Positions 32,231-40,750 of a stretch of DNA of 41,177 nucleotides are shown piece after piece. Numbering within the stretch: position 1 is the first letter of the stretch; every line of letters starts with the position of its first letter. A program made the position numbers and the translations under genes. The notes beneath the pieces were generated by a model, which was not told where the DNA came from, did not search any database, and was given only the letters and a program-made list of their open reading frames with translations. Source of the DNA: Hyphomonas sp. BRH_c22 (GTDB lineage Bacteria; Pseudomonadota; Alphaproteobacteria; Caulobacterales; Hyphomonadaceae). Location of the stretch: positions 1 through 41,177 of the forward strand of contig NZ_LADU01000129.1 of NCBI RefSeq assembly GCF_000961795.1. Reading direction: 5' to 3'.

Positions 32231-33241
32231 CTAGGCCGATAAGGCCCGGCCTTCAAACTTTATGGTTGCTGCCATCGGGCAGTGATCGGACGCTTTCGGA
32301 TCCAGCCAGCCGATTCCGGGGAATCGCGGGCCGGTGTAGCGGGCGGCATGATAGGGCGATCCAGCCCGGATGATTCTGGTATCCGGTGCCGGATTCTGCG
32401 CCGCAAGCCGCGGAGACAGCATGATATGGTCAAGGGCACCGTACGTGTCATCCTCCGGATAGTGGTGCGTCCAGCGGTCTAATGCATCCGGAATCGCGTG
32501 AGGGGCGAGATCCACGGCGAATCCATCGTCCAACAGCGGCCCAAGGCCACTATGGCCAACCGGATGGCCATCGACTTCCCGATAGTCATTGAAGTCTCCC
32601 AGCACGACCCAGTCTTCCTCGGCAGGCCGCTCGAAACGCAGCCGCACCAGCTGGCGCACGGCGGCCGCCTCTGCCAGGCGGACTTGGCGCGTTTTCCTGC
32701 GTCCCCCGTGCATGGACTTGAAATGGCAGATGAACAGGGTCAGGGCCCGACCGTCCTTCGCCACGTCCACTTCAAGGCAATCGCGCCGGAAGGCGTAGTC
32801 ATTGATGGTCTGGCCCGGCGGTGGCGTCACGCCGAGGGCGCCAAAGGTGCGCCGCGCATGGCTGCGCTGGTAAACCACAGGCAATCGTGACAGCAGGGCG
32901 ACGTCAATGCCGCGGGAATCATTGCCCTCATGCAGCACGCGCGCGCCAAATGGCTGCCCGGCCCAGCGGGCAATATAGCGCGTATCGAACGCCGTCAGCG
33001 TGACGAGGTTCTCGACCTCCTGCAGCGCGCAGACATCCGCCCCGGTGGCAGCCAGCGCCTGCGCCGTCAGCGTCCTGTCATCCTCTGACAGCACATCGAA
33101 GACGGAATCGACGTGCTCGGCGACGAGCGCATTGTCGACATCGGTCAGGCGCTGTCGCGCATTCGCGATGCCCGCCCTGCGAAAATCGCAGCGCATCATC
33201 AGGTTTTCACAATTAAAGGTCGCAAGGCGCAGTTCAGGCAT
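32231..33241 (-). CDS. Endonuclease/exonuclease/phosphatase (EEP) family protein
   Basis: 336 residues. All EEP metal and catalytic blocks are present in order: ATFNCENL (7-14), ALQEVENL, VVLGDFNDY and SDHCPMAATI at the C-terminus, with LDHIMLS before it. EEP proteins cut DNA or RNA or remove phosphates from lipids; no signal peptide is visible, so the protein is probably cytoplasmic and could be a nuclease. The N-terminus is close to those of large EEP nucleases annotated in marine alphaproteobacteria. The next gene upstream lies 58 bases away on the same strand. Confidence 0.9.
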   Translation of the reverse strand: MPELRLATFNCENLMMRCDFRRAGIANARQRLTDVDNALVAEHVDSVFDVLSEDDRTLTAQALAATGADVCALQEVENLVTLTAFDTRYIARWAGQPFGARVLHEGNDSRGIDVALLSRLPVVYQRSHARRTFGALGVTPPPGQTINDYAFRRDCLEVDVAKDGRALTLFICHFKSMHGGRRKTRQVRLAEAAAVRQLVRLRFERPAEEDWVVLGDFNDYREVDGHPVGHSGLGPLLDDGFAVDLAPHAIPDALDRWTHHYPEDDTYGALDHIMLSPRLAAQNPAPDTRIIRAGSPYHAARYTGPRFPGIGWLDPKASDHCPMAATIKFEGRALSA

Positions 33242-33299
33242 GGCGCGGACACTCGCCCGCGCCTGCCGGTCGCGTCAATGAAAACGCGCCAGACGGCTG

Positions 33300-33710
33300 T
33301 CAGTCGGCCTTGGCAGGCGTGTGGTCGCCGGACAGGCGGTACCAGTAGAGCTGCAGGCCGCAATAGGCGAACACGATGCCGAGATTGGTCGATGCCAGCG
33401 TGCCATAGCCCTGGCCGCGTGCCGGCTCGACGATCAGTTCGATAAAGGTCGCAAATCCGAGCGCCGAAATGGCCGCCGTGCCGGAGCGGCGCAGGCCGAT
33501 CGTCATTGCAATCCACACAGTCAGTGACGCGAACGCCACGAGGCGGAAGATGTGGTCTTCAATCCCGACAGCGCCGCCGGTACTGTAGGCCGTGGCCTTC
33601 AGCGCGACAAAGATCGCAATCAGGCCCGTCAGGCCAGTGGCGACCATTTTCAGGTTACCGGAGACCCAGTAATTGCGGACCGGGGGCGTTTGCGTGGCTT
33701 GATCAGTCAT
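33300..33710 (-). CDS. Hypothetical four-helix membrane protein
   Basis: 136 residues from the ATG at 33710, which follows GAGGTGAGGG; a GTG at 33719 is the other possible start. Helices are predicted at about 22-42, 52-68, 76-95 and 105-122. I do not recognise the family and no motif stands out (FEL/IELIVEP lies between helices 3 and 4). A TetR-style operator lies 24-43 bases upstream, so expression may be switched by a ligand. It is followed by the EEP gene. Confidence 0.7.
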   Translation of the reverse strand: MTDQATQTPPVRNYWVSGNLKMVATGLTGLIAIFVALKATAYSTGGAVGIEDHIFRLVAFASLTVWIAMTIGLRRSGTAAISALGFATFIELIVEPARGQGYGTLASTNLGIVFAYCGLQLYWYRLSGDHTPAKAD

Positions 33711-33733
33711 TACCCTCACCTCGTACTTGGAGA

Positions 33734-33753
33734 TGAGACAGTGTCTCAGACAC
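33734..33753. promoter_or_regulatory. TetR-like operator, two overlapping palindromes
   Basis: TGAGACA-G-TGTCTCA (33734-33748) is a perfect 7-1-7 palindrome of the kind used by many TetR/AcrR-family repressors. It overlaps a second perfect palindrome GTGTCT-C-AGACAC (33741-33753). The site lies upstream of the 136-residue membrane protein gene. No TetR gene is in this window. Confidence 0.6.
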
Positions 33754-33787
33754 CGCTTTCACTAGCCTTAAGCAAACGCGTTGGATT

Positions 33788-34690
33788 TCAGGCGGCTGTT
33801 CGTGACTTGGAAACGAATCGCGAGGCGCTGAGCGCCCGGTCCAGGGCCGCCGGATCAGGCTGCAGGGCCAGCGGAATCGAGGTGCGGCCCATTTCGATGG
33901 CAATTCCGGGCTGCAGGCCTTCGGCATAAGGCCCCAGCACCGACCGGATCACGTCAAGGAAACGCGCATCCTCCTCCACGATCTGGCCGAACCGGGCCGC
34001 GACCGGGCCGACGAGGCCATAAGCGAGGAAAACGCCAAGAAATGTGCCGAGCAGCGCCGAGCCGATCATGGCGCCGAGAATGGCCGGTGACTGGTTGATC
34101 GAGCCCATCGTGCGGATGATGCCGAGGACGGCCGCCACGATTCCCAGAGCAGGCAGGGCATCGGCCAGCGTATGCAGCGCCGCGACTGCCTTCATCCGCT
34201 GGTCGAGATAAACGGCAATCGACTGGTCCATCTTGGCTTCGGCCCGTACCGGATCGGACAGGTCGAGCGCCATCAGGCGAAAGGCGTCGCACACCATGGC
34301 ACGCGCCGCATCATCGGCGAGGATGCGCGGCGACGCCTTGAAGACCGCAGACCCGGCCGGGTCTTCGATATCGGCTTCGATCGCGATGAACCCGCCCTGG
34401 CGCGCCTTGCGCATCAAGGTTCCCAGCAGGACCAGCAGGTCCTGATAGTCCGCGCGGCCCCATCTGGCGCCGCGGAATGCGGTGGCAAACCCGCCAAGCG
34501 CTTCGCGCGCAACGACAAGTGAATTGCCGATCAGGACGGTGCCGACGGCGGCGCCGCCGATCAGCGCCAGCTCGAAGGGCAGGGCGTGCATGGCCGCGCG
34601 TCCTCCGGTCAGCACGAGGCCTCCGAAAACGAGAATGCATACGAGAACGAGGCCGACCAGCTGCGCCAAACCGAAACCTTTCAAGGTCAT
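33788..34690 (-). CDS. motA: Flagellar motor stator protein MotA
   Basis: 300 residues with four membrane helices: two near the N-terminus (about 8-28 and 36-55) and two after the cytoplasmic domain. The third and fourth helices carry the MotA/ExbB signature (ALPALGIVAAVLGIIRTMGSI and LGTFLGVFLAYGLVGPV, each given in part). With MotB it forms the proton-driven stator that turns the flagellum. No motB lies nearby; in Caulobacter the two are also unlinked. The leader at 34699-34727 can form two exclusive hairpins over the ribosome binding site. Confidence 0.93.
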   Translation of the reverse strand: MTLKGFGLAQLVGLVLVCILVFGGLVLTGGRAAMHALPFELALIGGAAVGTVLIGNSLVVAREALGGFATAFRGARWGRADYQDLLVLLGTLMRKARQGGFIAIEADIEDPAGSAVFKASPRILADDAARAMVCDAFRLMALDLSDPVRAEAKMDQSIAVYLDQRMKAVAALHTLADALPALGIVAAVLGIIRTMGSINQSPAILGAMIGSALLGTFLGVFLAYGLVGPVAARFGQIVEEDARFLDVIRSVLGPYAEGLQPGIAIEMGRTSIPLALQPDPAALDRALSASRFVSKSRTAA

Positions 34691-34698
34691 ACCGGATC

Positions 34699-34727
34699 AC
34701 CCTGCGCAGAAGGGTCTTAACCCTGCG
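34699..34727 (-). promoter_or_regulatory. motA leader with mutually exclusive hairpins
   Basis: On the minus strand, segment a (CGCAGGGT, 34727-34720), segment b (ACCCT, 34715-34711) and segment c (CGCAGGGT, 34706-34699) lie in a row. Segment b can pair with a (8 bp with a 3-base bulge) or with c (5 bp). Segment c holds the AGGG ribosome binding site, 9 bases from the ATG. A degenerate CtrA-like box (TTAA-N7-TTTC, 34717-34731) overlaps the region. Confidence 0.35.
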
Positions 34728-34847
34728 TTTCTTTTCCTGTGGGTGCGCGGATCGCGCCCTGCCATGCCCGGTTGCTCATGCGTGGGCATGCACGTACGCT
34801 TTTCCCGACTGGCCATCAGGGGTGGCGCAACGGAGACGATCACACGC

Positions 34848-35330
34848 ATGCGCAGCCTTCTGTCCGCTCTCGCCCTCGCCTCCCTTGCCGCCCCGTGCCT
34901 GGCGCAGGTTTCCACCGCCAGTGACGGCTACCGTGTCTGCGCCCCCGAACAGACGGCGCAAGGGCGCGCCATCGTCCGTCAGGCCTGCGGCGATCTCGTT
35001 CCCCCTGAGGCGCCCGCGCCATATTTCACATCGCTCGACGCGCTGGAATCCGCCCGCGCCGTCCGCGAGGCCTATGTGGCGCGCATCACCGCTTATACCG
35101 CCTGCGTATCGGACTTCATCGAGACCCATCATCAACCCGGCGCGCCTGCCACCAGCCTGGCACCGGACCAGGCGGCCTGCGCGCATTCATGGGCCGAGGA
35201 CGAGGCCACGCAGGCGGTGCGTGAATTTGGCCGCGCCTGTATCGACTTTTCCAATCGTACGGTGATGGATTCCCGCCTCACGCCCTGGTCCGGCGAATGC
35301 TATCCTGCCATGCCCGGAAACAGCGGCTAA
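34848..35330 (+). CDS. Hypothetical secreted protein
   Basis: 160 residues. The ATG at 34848 follows CGGAGA; the frame is open further upstream but no signal or homology supports a longer protein. The first 20 residues form a signal peptide ending ALASLAAPCLA before QVSTASDG. The mature protein contains several cysteines (VCAPEQ, QACGD, TACVSD, ACAHSW, RACIDF, GECYPAM), which suggests disulfide bonds in the periplasm. I do not recognise the family. The MFS gene starts 46 bases downstream. Confidence 0.7.
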   Translation: MRSLLSALALASLAAPCLAQVSTASDGYRVCAPEQTAQGRAIVRQACGDLVPPEAPAPYFTSLDALESARAVREAYVARITAYTACVSDFIETHHQPGAPATSLAPDQAACAHSWAEDEATQAVREFGRACIDFSNRTVMDSRLTPWSGECYPAMPGNSG

Positions 35331-35375
35331 GCCGCCCGCTGGACTTTTTGCTGGGGCCAGCCGAATAGTCGGCGC

Positions 35376-36641
35376 ATGAGCCAGCCAGCTGATTCCCTGC
35401 AGGAAACACCGCAGCCCGACCGTCGCGGCGCTTTCTTTCTGCTGTTCTTTGCGCTGATGGCCATTGGCGCAGGCAACACGATGCTGATCGCCGCCGTACT
35501 GCCGCCCCTGACGCGCGAGCTCAACCTGCCGGACTGGATGGCCGGGTCGATCTTTGCCCTGTCGGCCTTCTGGTGGTCAGTCACCTCGCCCTTCTGGGGC
35601 AAGCGGTCCAATCGCTGGGGGCGCCGCCCCGTCGCGGCCATGGGACTTGCGGGATACGGCCTCTCGATGACGCTGCTGCTGATCTTCGGCTGGCTCAGCC
35701 TCAATCACATCATTACCGGCACGGTGCTCGTTTTCCTCTGCCTCGCCGTCTCGCGCTCCATGTTCGGCCTGCTCGGCTCTGGCGCAAACCCGGCGGCGCA
35801 GGCCTATGTCGCCGACCGGACAAGCCCGGCAGAACGCCAGTCACAGATCGCCTTCATCACATCCGGCTTCAGCGTCGGCACCGTGATCGGCCCGGCCGTC
35901 GCTGCCGCGCTGGTGGCCACGGCCGGCCTGCTCAGCCCGCTGGCGGTCACGGCCGTCATCGCCTTCAGCATGGCGGCCCTGATCTGGTTCCGCCTGCCCG
36001 AACAGCGCGAGCCGGTCACCGACGCCACCCAGTTCGACGACGAAACCGGGGCGCGCGGCCTCTGGCGGTCCGGCTCGGTCCTGCCCTTCCTCGTGTTTGC
36101 CGTGTGCCTGTCGCTGACCACCGGCATCCTGACACAGGTGTTTGTGTTCACGGTTATGGACCGGATGGGCGTGTCAGGCCGCGAGGCCGCCCAGTTCACC
36201 GGCCCCGCCTTTACCGTTGGCGCACTGGCCGTGCTGCTGGCCCAGCTCGTACTGATCCCGCGCCTCAACATGCGCAATAAGACGCTGATGATGGTCGGTT
36301 GCGTGCCGCTTTTCGTGGGCGCGATCATCCTCGTCTTCGCGCGCGACTATGCCAGCCTGATCCTCGCCCAGTTCTGCATCGGTCTCGGCCAGGGTCTCGC
36401 CCGTCCGGGTTTCTCCAGCGGGGCTTCCCTTGCCGTTTCGCCTCAGCTTCAGGGCAATGTCGCCGGACTGGTCATCTCGGCCAATGGCATGGGCTTCATC
36501 ATCACGCCCTTCTTCGGCCTGTTCCTGTACGAATATGTCGACCCTCACCTGCCCTTCGTCATCTGCGCGGGCCTGCTGGTCTTCATGATCCTGTTCGCAC
36601 GTTTCGGCCTGAAGGATGGCGTCGGCGAGTTTAACGACTGA
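35376..36641 (+). CDS. MFS transporter
   Basis: 421 residues with about 12 membrane helices. The MFS loop motif is visible as GKRSNRWGRRPVAAMG (about 74-89), and the motif after helix 5 as GFSVGTVIGPAVAAAL. The type resembles drug:proton antiporters of the Bcr/TetA class, but the substrate cannot be read from sequence. The start has no clear Shine-Dalgarno and lies just after a small 5-bp hairpin (35360-35373). Its TGA abuts the stop of the convergent transglycosylase gene (TGATCA at 36639-36644), leaving no intergenic base. Confidence 0.9.
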   Translation: MSQPADSLQETPQPDRRGAFFLLFFALMAIGAGNTMLIAAVLPPLTRELNLPDWMAGSIFALSAFWWSVTSPFWGKRSNRWGRRPVAAMGLAGYGLSMTLLLIFGWLSLNHIITGTVLVFLCLAVSRSMFGLLGSGANPAAQAYVADRTSPAERQSQIAFITSGFSVGTVIGPAVAAALVATAGLLSPLAVTAVIAFSMAALIWFRLPEQREPVTDATQFDDETGARGLWRSGSVLPFLVFAVCLSLTTGILTQVFVFTVMDRMGVSGREAAQFTGPAFTVGALAVLLAQLVLIPRLNMRNKTLMMVGCVPLFVGAIILVFARDYASLILAQFCIGLGQGLARPGFSSGASLAVSPQLQGNVAGLVISANGMGFIITPFFGLFLYEYVDPHLPFVICAGLLVFMILFARFGLKDGVGEFND

Positions 36642-37997
36642 TCAGCTCGGGCCGTCCGTCGCCGAAGAGACCCCCACGCCGCCGTTACTCGCATTGACCA
36701 GCGCCAGCATCTCCCTGGTCGGATAGCCATCCGCCACCAGTCCGCGCGACTTCTGGAAGCCCTGCAGCGCCAGCTTGGTCTGGCGGCCCGGGATGCCGTC
36801 CACCGCCCCGGCGCTGAAGCCCCGCGCGTTCAGGCCCGCCTGCAGCGCCTTGATATCGGCGACCGACAGGGGCCGCAAATGCACCGGCCAGGGTGTTACA
36901 GGCCCCGTCTTCCCGGCAATCGCATCGCCCGCCATGCCGACGGCAAAGGCATAGGAATCGGCATTGTTATAGGCCTTGAATGATTTGAAATTGTTGAACA
37001 GCAGGTATTTCGGCCCTTCGGCGCCCGCCGGCAGCCAGAGCTGCGCAAAGTCGGCCCCGCCGGTCTCGAACGCACCGCCCGTGACCGGCACCAGTCCGGC
37101 CGCGCGCCATGTGTCCATGCGCCGCTCATTGCCATCTGCCAGGCTGAAATCGAAGCCGGCCGGAACCGCCACTTCAATGCCCCAGGGCTGGCCCATCGCA
37201 TAACCGGATTTCTTCAGGTAATTCGCCGCTGAAGCCAGCGCGTCGCCTTCATTCTTCCAGACATCCTTGTGCCCGTCGCCATCGAAGTCCTCGGCATAGG
37301 CCAGATAGGTTGTCGGCATGAACTGGGTCTGGCCCATTGCGCCCGCCCAGCCTGCCAGCAGGTCTGACCGTTCGGCATCGCCGCGCTCGACCATCTTGAT
37401 CACCGCGAGCAGTTCGCGTTCGGCAAACGTGCGCCGCCGGCCTTCGACCGCCATATTGGCGAGGACATTCCCGGCATCGAAATTGCCGATGACCGCGCCA
37501 TAGCTGGTCTCCATGCCCCAGATCGCCACCAGCACCTGCCGATCAACGCCATAGCGGGCCTCGAGATCGGCAAACAGGGCGGGCTGGATTGCCAGACGGT
37601 CGCGCCCATTCGAGATGCGGCTCTCGCCCAGCGGTACTTTCAGGTAATCCCAGATCGGCTTGGAGAATTCAGCCTGGTCGCTGATGCCGGTACTTGCCAC
37701 TTGCATGTCGGACCCGAGCCAGAGCGGGATCGGCTCGATCCCTGACAGGAGCGACTCGACAATCGCGCGGTCATGCCCCGCCTCGAGCGCACGGCTGGAA
37801 AAATCGATCCGCCAGGCATCCATCGCGGCATGGCCGGACGAGGCGTACTTGATCGCCCCTGTCTGAGGCGCTGTCACCGGGGGATTGCCCGTGACAGGCG
37901 GCGATCCGGGCTGGGGACCGGCTGCGCAGGAGGCCAGCAGGGCAGACATGGCCGCTGCTGCAACCCATTGCGTTCTGGCAATGCCAGTCTGTATCAT
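36642..37997 (-). CDS. Lytic murein transglycosylase (MltB family) with peptidoglycan-binding domain
   Basis: 451 residues from the ATG at 37997, after GGAGA. Lipobox LASC with C24 makes it a lipoprotein. The catalytic domain shows [19 protein letters not shown] with the acid E163, and [19 protein letters not shown] further on, both MltB hallmarks. A PG_binding_1 domain (about 395-445, [20 protein letters not shown]) closes the protein. The enzyme cleaves glycan strands with formation of 1,6-anhydro-muramic acid during wall growth. It is divergent from ykgO across 111 bases. Confidence 0.93.
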   Translation of the reverse strand: MIQTGIARTQWVAAAAMSALLASCAAGPQPGSPPVTGNPPVTAPQTGAIKYASSGHAAMDAWRIDFSSRALEAGHDRAIVESLLSGIEPIPLWLGSDMQVASTGISDQAEFSKPIWDYLKVPLGESRISNGRDRLAIQPALFADLEARYGVDRQVLVAIWGMETSYGAVIGNFDAGNVLANMAVEGRRRTFAERELLAVIKMVERGDAERSDLLAGWAGAMGQTQFMPTTYLAYAEDFDGDGHKDVWKNEGDALASAANYLKKSGYAMGQPWGIEVAVPAGFDFSLADGNERRMDTWRAAGLVPVTGGAFETGGADFAQLWLPAGAEGPKYLLFNNFKSFKAYNNADSYAFAVGMAGDAIAGKTGPVTPWPVHLRPLSVADIKALQAGLNARGFSAGAVDGIPGRQTKLALQGFQKSRGLVADGYPTREMLALVNASNGGVGVSSATDGPS

Positions 37998-38040
37998 TGT
38001 GTGTCTCCGCTGGATTGTCGCTGCATGACAGCGCGCGTCC

Positions 38041-38061
38041 TTGACTCTGCTACCCGGATTC
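38041..38061 (+). promoter_or_regulatory. GANTC pair in the ykgO/transglycosylase divergent region
   Basis: GACTC (38043-38047) and GATTC (38057-38061) lie 14 bases apart, the first inside a TTGACT that could be a -35 for ykgO. GANTC is the CcrM methylation site used by Caulobacter-like bacteria for cell-cycle control. No convincing -10 follows, so a promoter role is tentative. Confidence 0.3.
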
Positions 38062-38108
38062 ATTACTCGCACCGCTTTCCAATTCCTTATGATCGTCAGG
38101 CCAGGCCC

Positions 38109-38234
38109 ATGAAAGTCCGCTCGTCACTCAAGTCCCTCAAGGCACGTCATCGTGATTGCAAGATCGTGCGCCGCAAGGGCCGCGTCTACGTGATCAACAA
38201 GACCAACCCGCGCTTTAAAGCGAAACAGGCCTGA
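38109..38234 (+). CDS. ykgO: 50S ribosomal protein L36, zinc-free type
   Basis: 41 residues, beginning [14 protein letters not shown] and ending FKAKQA. This is the type B (C-minus) L36: it has a single cysteine and lacks the four zinc ligands of the 37-residue zinc-binding form. Such copies replace the zinc-binding form when zinc is scarce in bacteria with both; many alphaproteobacteria have only this form. It binds 23S rRNA in the large subunit. The HAD phosphatase follows 31 bases downstream. Confidence 0.95.
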   Translation: MKVRSSLKSLKARHRDCKIVRRKGRVYVINKTNPRFKAKQA

Positions 38235-38265
38235 GCCGAAGATGAACAGGCAATGAGGCGGTAAA

Positions 38266-38874
38266 ATGACCGTTTCGATTGCCCTGTTCGATCTCGGCCG
38301 CGTCGTGCTCGATTGGGAGCCTGCGCGCCTCTACGACAAAATTTTCGATGATGCGGCCGCCCGGGATCATTTCCTCGGCACGGTCTGCACGATGGCATGG
38401 CATACGCGCCATGACGCCGGTGCCAGCTTTGCCGAGAATGCCGGCGCGCTGATTGCCGAATATCCTGAATTCGAAGCCGAAATCCGCGCCTGGGGCACGC
38501 GCTGGATGGAAATGTTCAACGGCTATATCCCCGGCACGCCTGACCTGATCGAACGCCTGCATGCGGGCGGCGTCCCGCTCTACGCCCTGTCGAACATGCC
38601 GTCAGACCCCTGGCCCGCCATGCTCGCCCATTTCGAAACCCTCCAGCGCTTCCGGCATGTCGTCGTTTCGGGCGATATCAGGATGGTGAAGCCGGATCCG
38701 GCGATTTTCCGGCACACGCTTGAGGCCATCGGCAACCCGGACCCGGCGACGGTCCTGTTCATCGATGACAGCGCGGCCAATATCGCGGCCGCCGACGCGC
38801 TGGGCTTCCGGACGCATCACTTCACCGGCGCGCCCGGCCTTGAGGCCGCGCTGGCGGCACATCATCTCATCTGA
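38266..38874 (+). CDS. HAD-family hydrolase (YihX-like)
   Basis: 202 residues. Motif I is ALFDLGRVVLDW with the nucleophile D9; the second aspartate of DxD is a glycine, as in YihX and other HAD members (DLG type). Motif II is S109-N110, motif III K142 in MVKPDP, and motif IV FIDDSAAN with D167 and D168. The HAD cap is helical. It is likely a phosphatase on a sugar phosphate or small metabolite. It follows ykgO closely and may be co-transcribed with it. Confidence 0.9.
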   Translation: MTVSIALFDLGRVVLDWEPARLYDKIFDDAAARDHFLGTVCTMAWHTRHDAGASFAENAGALIAEYPEFEAEIRAWGTRWMEMFNGYIPGTPDLIERLHAGGVPLYALSNMPSDPWPAMLAHFETLQRFRHVVVSGDIRMVKPDPAIFRHTLEAIGNPDPATVLFIDDSAANIAAADALGFRTHHFTGAPGLEAALAAHHLI

Positions 38875-38922
38875 TGCAAACTTGATGTTGCCGCCGCGCC
38901 CATCCCGTACATATTGAGCCTC

Positions 38923-39453
38923 ATGTTCAAAGCCCTTCTCCTTGCTGCCCTTCTGTTTGCCGGTCACGCTTCTGCCGGGCCGTCTGACGAAATGTTCGAA
39001 AAGCTGCTCAAGGCGCCGAGCGAGAGCGAGGCCAATGACGCGGCGCAGGACATCTGGGCCTCGTGGATGGAGTCCGGCTCGCCGACCGTCGACATGATCA
39101 TGGAACGGGCGGTCGATGCCCAGACGATCGGAGACTATGAAACGGCGCGCGCCTTCTACGACCGGGCCATCATGCTCGAGCCCGATTATGCCGAAGCCTG
39201 GAACCGCCGCGCGACCCTGTTCCTGAATGACGAGAATTTCCCGGAAGCCCTGCGCGACCTCAACGAGGCCCTGCGGCTAGAACCCCGCCATTTCGGGGCA
39301 TGGGCCGGGCTGGGCATCATGATGGAAACCATGGGCGCCGAGGCCGAAGCGCTCGACGCCTATCGCCAGGCGCTGGAAATCTATCCCTTCATGACGCAGG
39401 CACGGCAGGCCGAGAAACGCCTGTCCAGGGTGGCCGAGGGCCAGGGGCTTTGA
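38923..39453 (+). CDS. TPR-repeat secreted protein
   Basis: 176 residues from the ATG at 38923; a TTG at 38914 is possible but is not needed. The signal peptide runs to about residue 18 (LLFAGHASA before GPSDEMF). Three tetratricopeptide repeats follow: YETARAFYDRAIMLEPDYAEA, FPEALRDLNEALRLEPRHFG and EALDAYRQALEIYPF (each abbreviated). A periplasmic scaffold for protein interaction is likely. It ends 5 bases before the ATG of the alpha/beta hydrolase. Confidence 0.87.
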   Translation: MFKALLLAALLFAGHASAGPSDEMFEKLLKAPSESEANDAAQDIWASWMESGSPTVDMIMERAVDAQTIGDYETARAFYDRAIMLEPDYAEAWNRRATLFLNDENFPEALRDLNEALRLEPRHFGAWAGLGIMMETMGAEAEALDAYRQALEIYPFMTQARQAEKRLSRVAEGQGL

Positions 39454-39458
39454 AACGC

Positions 39459-40403
39459 ATGATCAGTATCGCCTTGCTTGCCCTTTCGGTCGCGGGTGCC
39501 GGCGCGTGCGTCTCCAGCGCCGCCTACACATCCCGCGTCCAGCAGGCCAATCCCGTATCGACCGGCCGGATCGTCACCGTGAACGGCCATGGCGTGAACG
39601 TGCTGACCGCCGGAACTGCCGGACCTCCGGTCCTGATGATCCACGGGGCCAGCGCCAATGCGCGCGAATTCAGCTGGACGCTCGCGCCACGGCTCGAGAG
39701 CGAATTCCGCGTTCTCATGGCCGACAGGCCCGGCCACGGCTATTCGCAGCGCTTTGATGGCGCCAGCGCCCTCGGCGCGCAGGCCGCGCAGATGGCGGGC
39801 GTGCTCGACCAGCTGGCCCCAGGCGAAAAAGCCGTGATTGTCGGCCATTCCTTCGGCGGCGCAGTCGCCCTGCGTCTGGCGCTCGACAGGCCGGACCTCG
39901 TCGAGGGCCTGGTGCTCAGCGCGCCGGTCTCGCATGACTGGGGCGGCGGCGGGCAGGCCTGGTACAATGGCCTCGCAGCCGCGCCGCTTGTCGGACCGGT
40001 CTTCACCCAGCTTGTACCGACCGTCGGCCCGGCGCAGGTCAGGGCCGGCATCGACAGCGTATTCGATCCGGCGCCCGTGCCGGAAAACTATTTCGAGAAT
40101 TCCGCCATCGGCCTGCTTTTCCGCCCGCCCAATTTCCGCGCCAATGCCCAGGATGTCCGCACGCTGGAAGGCGAGCTGGCGTCACAGTCAAAGCGCTATG
40201 GCGAACTGACGGTGCCGATTGTCGTGTTTTCGGGAAGCCGGGACACGGTGATCAGTCCGAAACTCCATGTCGGCGAATTGAAAAAGCAGGTGCCGGTTGA
40301 GCTGGTGATCCTGCCGGATGAAGGCCACATGCCGCACCATGCGCATGGCGGTGATGTCGCGAACGCCATTCGGCGTCTGGCCACGGGCGGTGAGTCTCGC
40401 TAA
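39459..40403 (+). CDS. Alpha/beta hydrolase, exported
   Basis: 314 residues from the ATG at 39459, preceded by AGGGG at a good distance; a TTG at 39450 is an alternative. The N-terminus is a signal peptide with a cysteine at 17 (AGAC, an atypical lipobox). The fold shows HGASANAREF (oxyanion hole), the nucleophile elbow GHSFGG with S131, an aspartate in FSGSRDTV and a histidine in LPDEGHMPHH. Esterase, lipase or haloalkane-dehalogenase-type chemistry is possible. The upstream TPR gene is only 5 bases away. Confidence 0.9.
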   Translation: MISIALLALSVAGAGACVSSAAYTSRVQQANPVSTGRIVTVNGHGVNVLTAGTAGPPVLMIHGASANAREFSWTLAPRLESEFRVLMADRPGHGYSQRFDGASALGAQAAQMAGVLDQLAPGEKAVIVGHSFGGAVALRLALDRPDLVEGLVLSAPVSHDWGGGGQAWYNGLAAAPLVGPVFTQLVPTVGPAQVRAGIDSVFDPAPVPENYFENSAIGLLFRPPNFRANAQDVRTLEGELASQSKRYGELTVPIVVFSGSRDTVISPKLHVGELKKQVPVELVILPDEGHMPHHAHGGDVANAIRRLATGGESR

Positions 40404-40448
40404 GAGGCTCGGCCTGCCCACCGACACATAGATTCAAGGATCACCTTC

Positions 40449-40709
40449 ATGGACGACGCTGCCGCCACGCACCTGACCGAAACGACCAAGGAAAAGCTCC
40501 GCCAGACGGTCGCCAAGATCGAGCGTCTGGAAGAGGAAAAGAAGGAAGTGGCCGAGCAGATCAAGGAAATCTATGCTGAAGCCAAGGCTTTCGGTTTTGA
40601 CGTCAAGGCCCTGCGCCAGGTCATTCGCCTGCGCAAGGTCGACAAGGCTGACCGCGAAGAGCAGGAAATGATGCTGGAGCTCTACCTCCTCGCGACCGGC
40701 GACGCCTGA
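40449..40709 (+). CDS. gapR: GapR family DNA-binding protein (DUF2312)
   Basis: 86 residues, matching the GapR family throughout: TKEKLRQTVAKIERLEEEKK and EIYAEAKAFGFDVKALRQVI, then RLRKVDKADREEQE. GapR is a nucleoid protein of alphaproteobacteria that forms a coiled-coil clamp around overtwisted, AT-rich DNA ahead of polymerases and is needed for proper chromosome replication and cell cycle in Caulobacter. It has its own short upstream region (45 bases) and a small GC hairpin after the stop. A strong marker of the alphaproteobacterial origin of the window. Confidence 0.95.
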   Translation: MDDAAATHLTETTKEKLRQTVAKIERLEEEKKEVAEQIKEIYAEAKAFGFDVKALRQVIRLRKVDKADREEQEMMLELYLLATGDA

Positions 40710-40750
40710 CCCGATTGGCCTTTCGGCCGGATTGCCCTAACATTCCCGTC

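Noticed and set aside
38266..38874. HAD protein as inactive because motif I lacks the second aspartate
   Set aside because: Active relatives such as YihX also have DLG in place of DxD, and all other motifs are intact.
40710..40750. Terminator after gapR
   Set aside because: GGCC-TTTC-GGCC is only a 4-bp stem with weak extensions and no T-tract.
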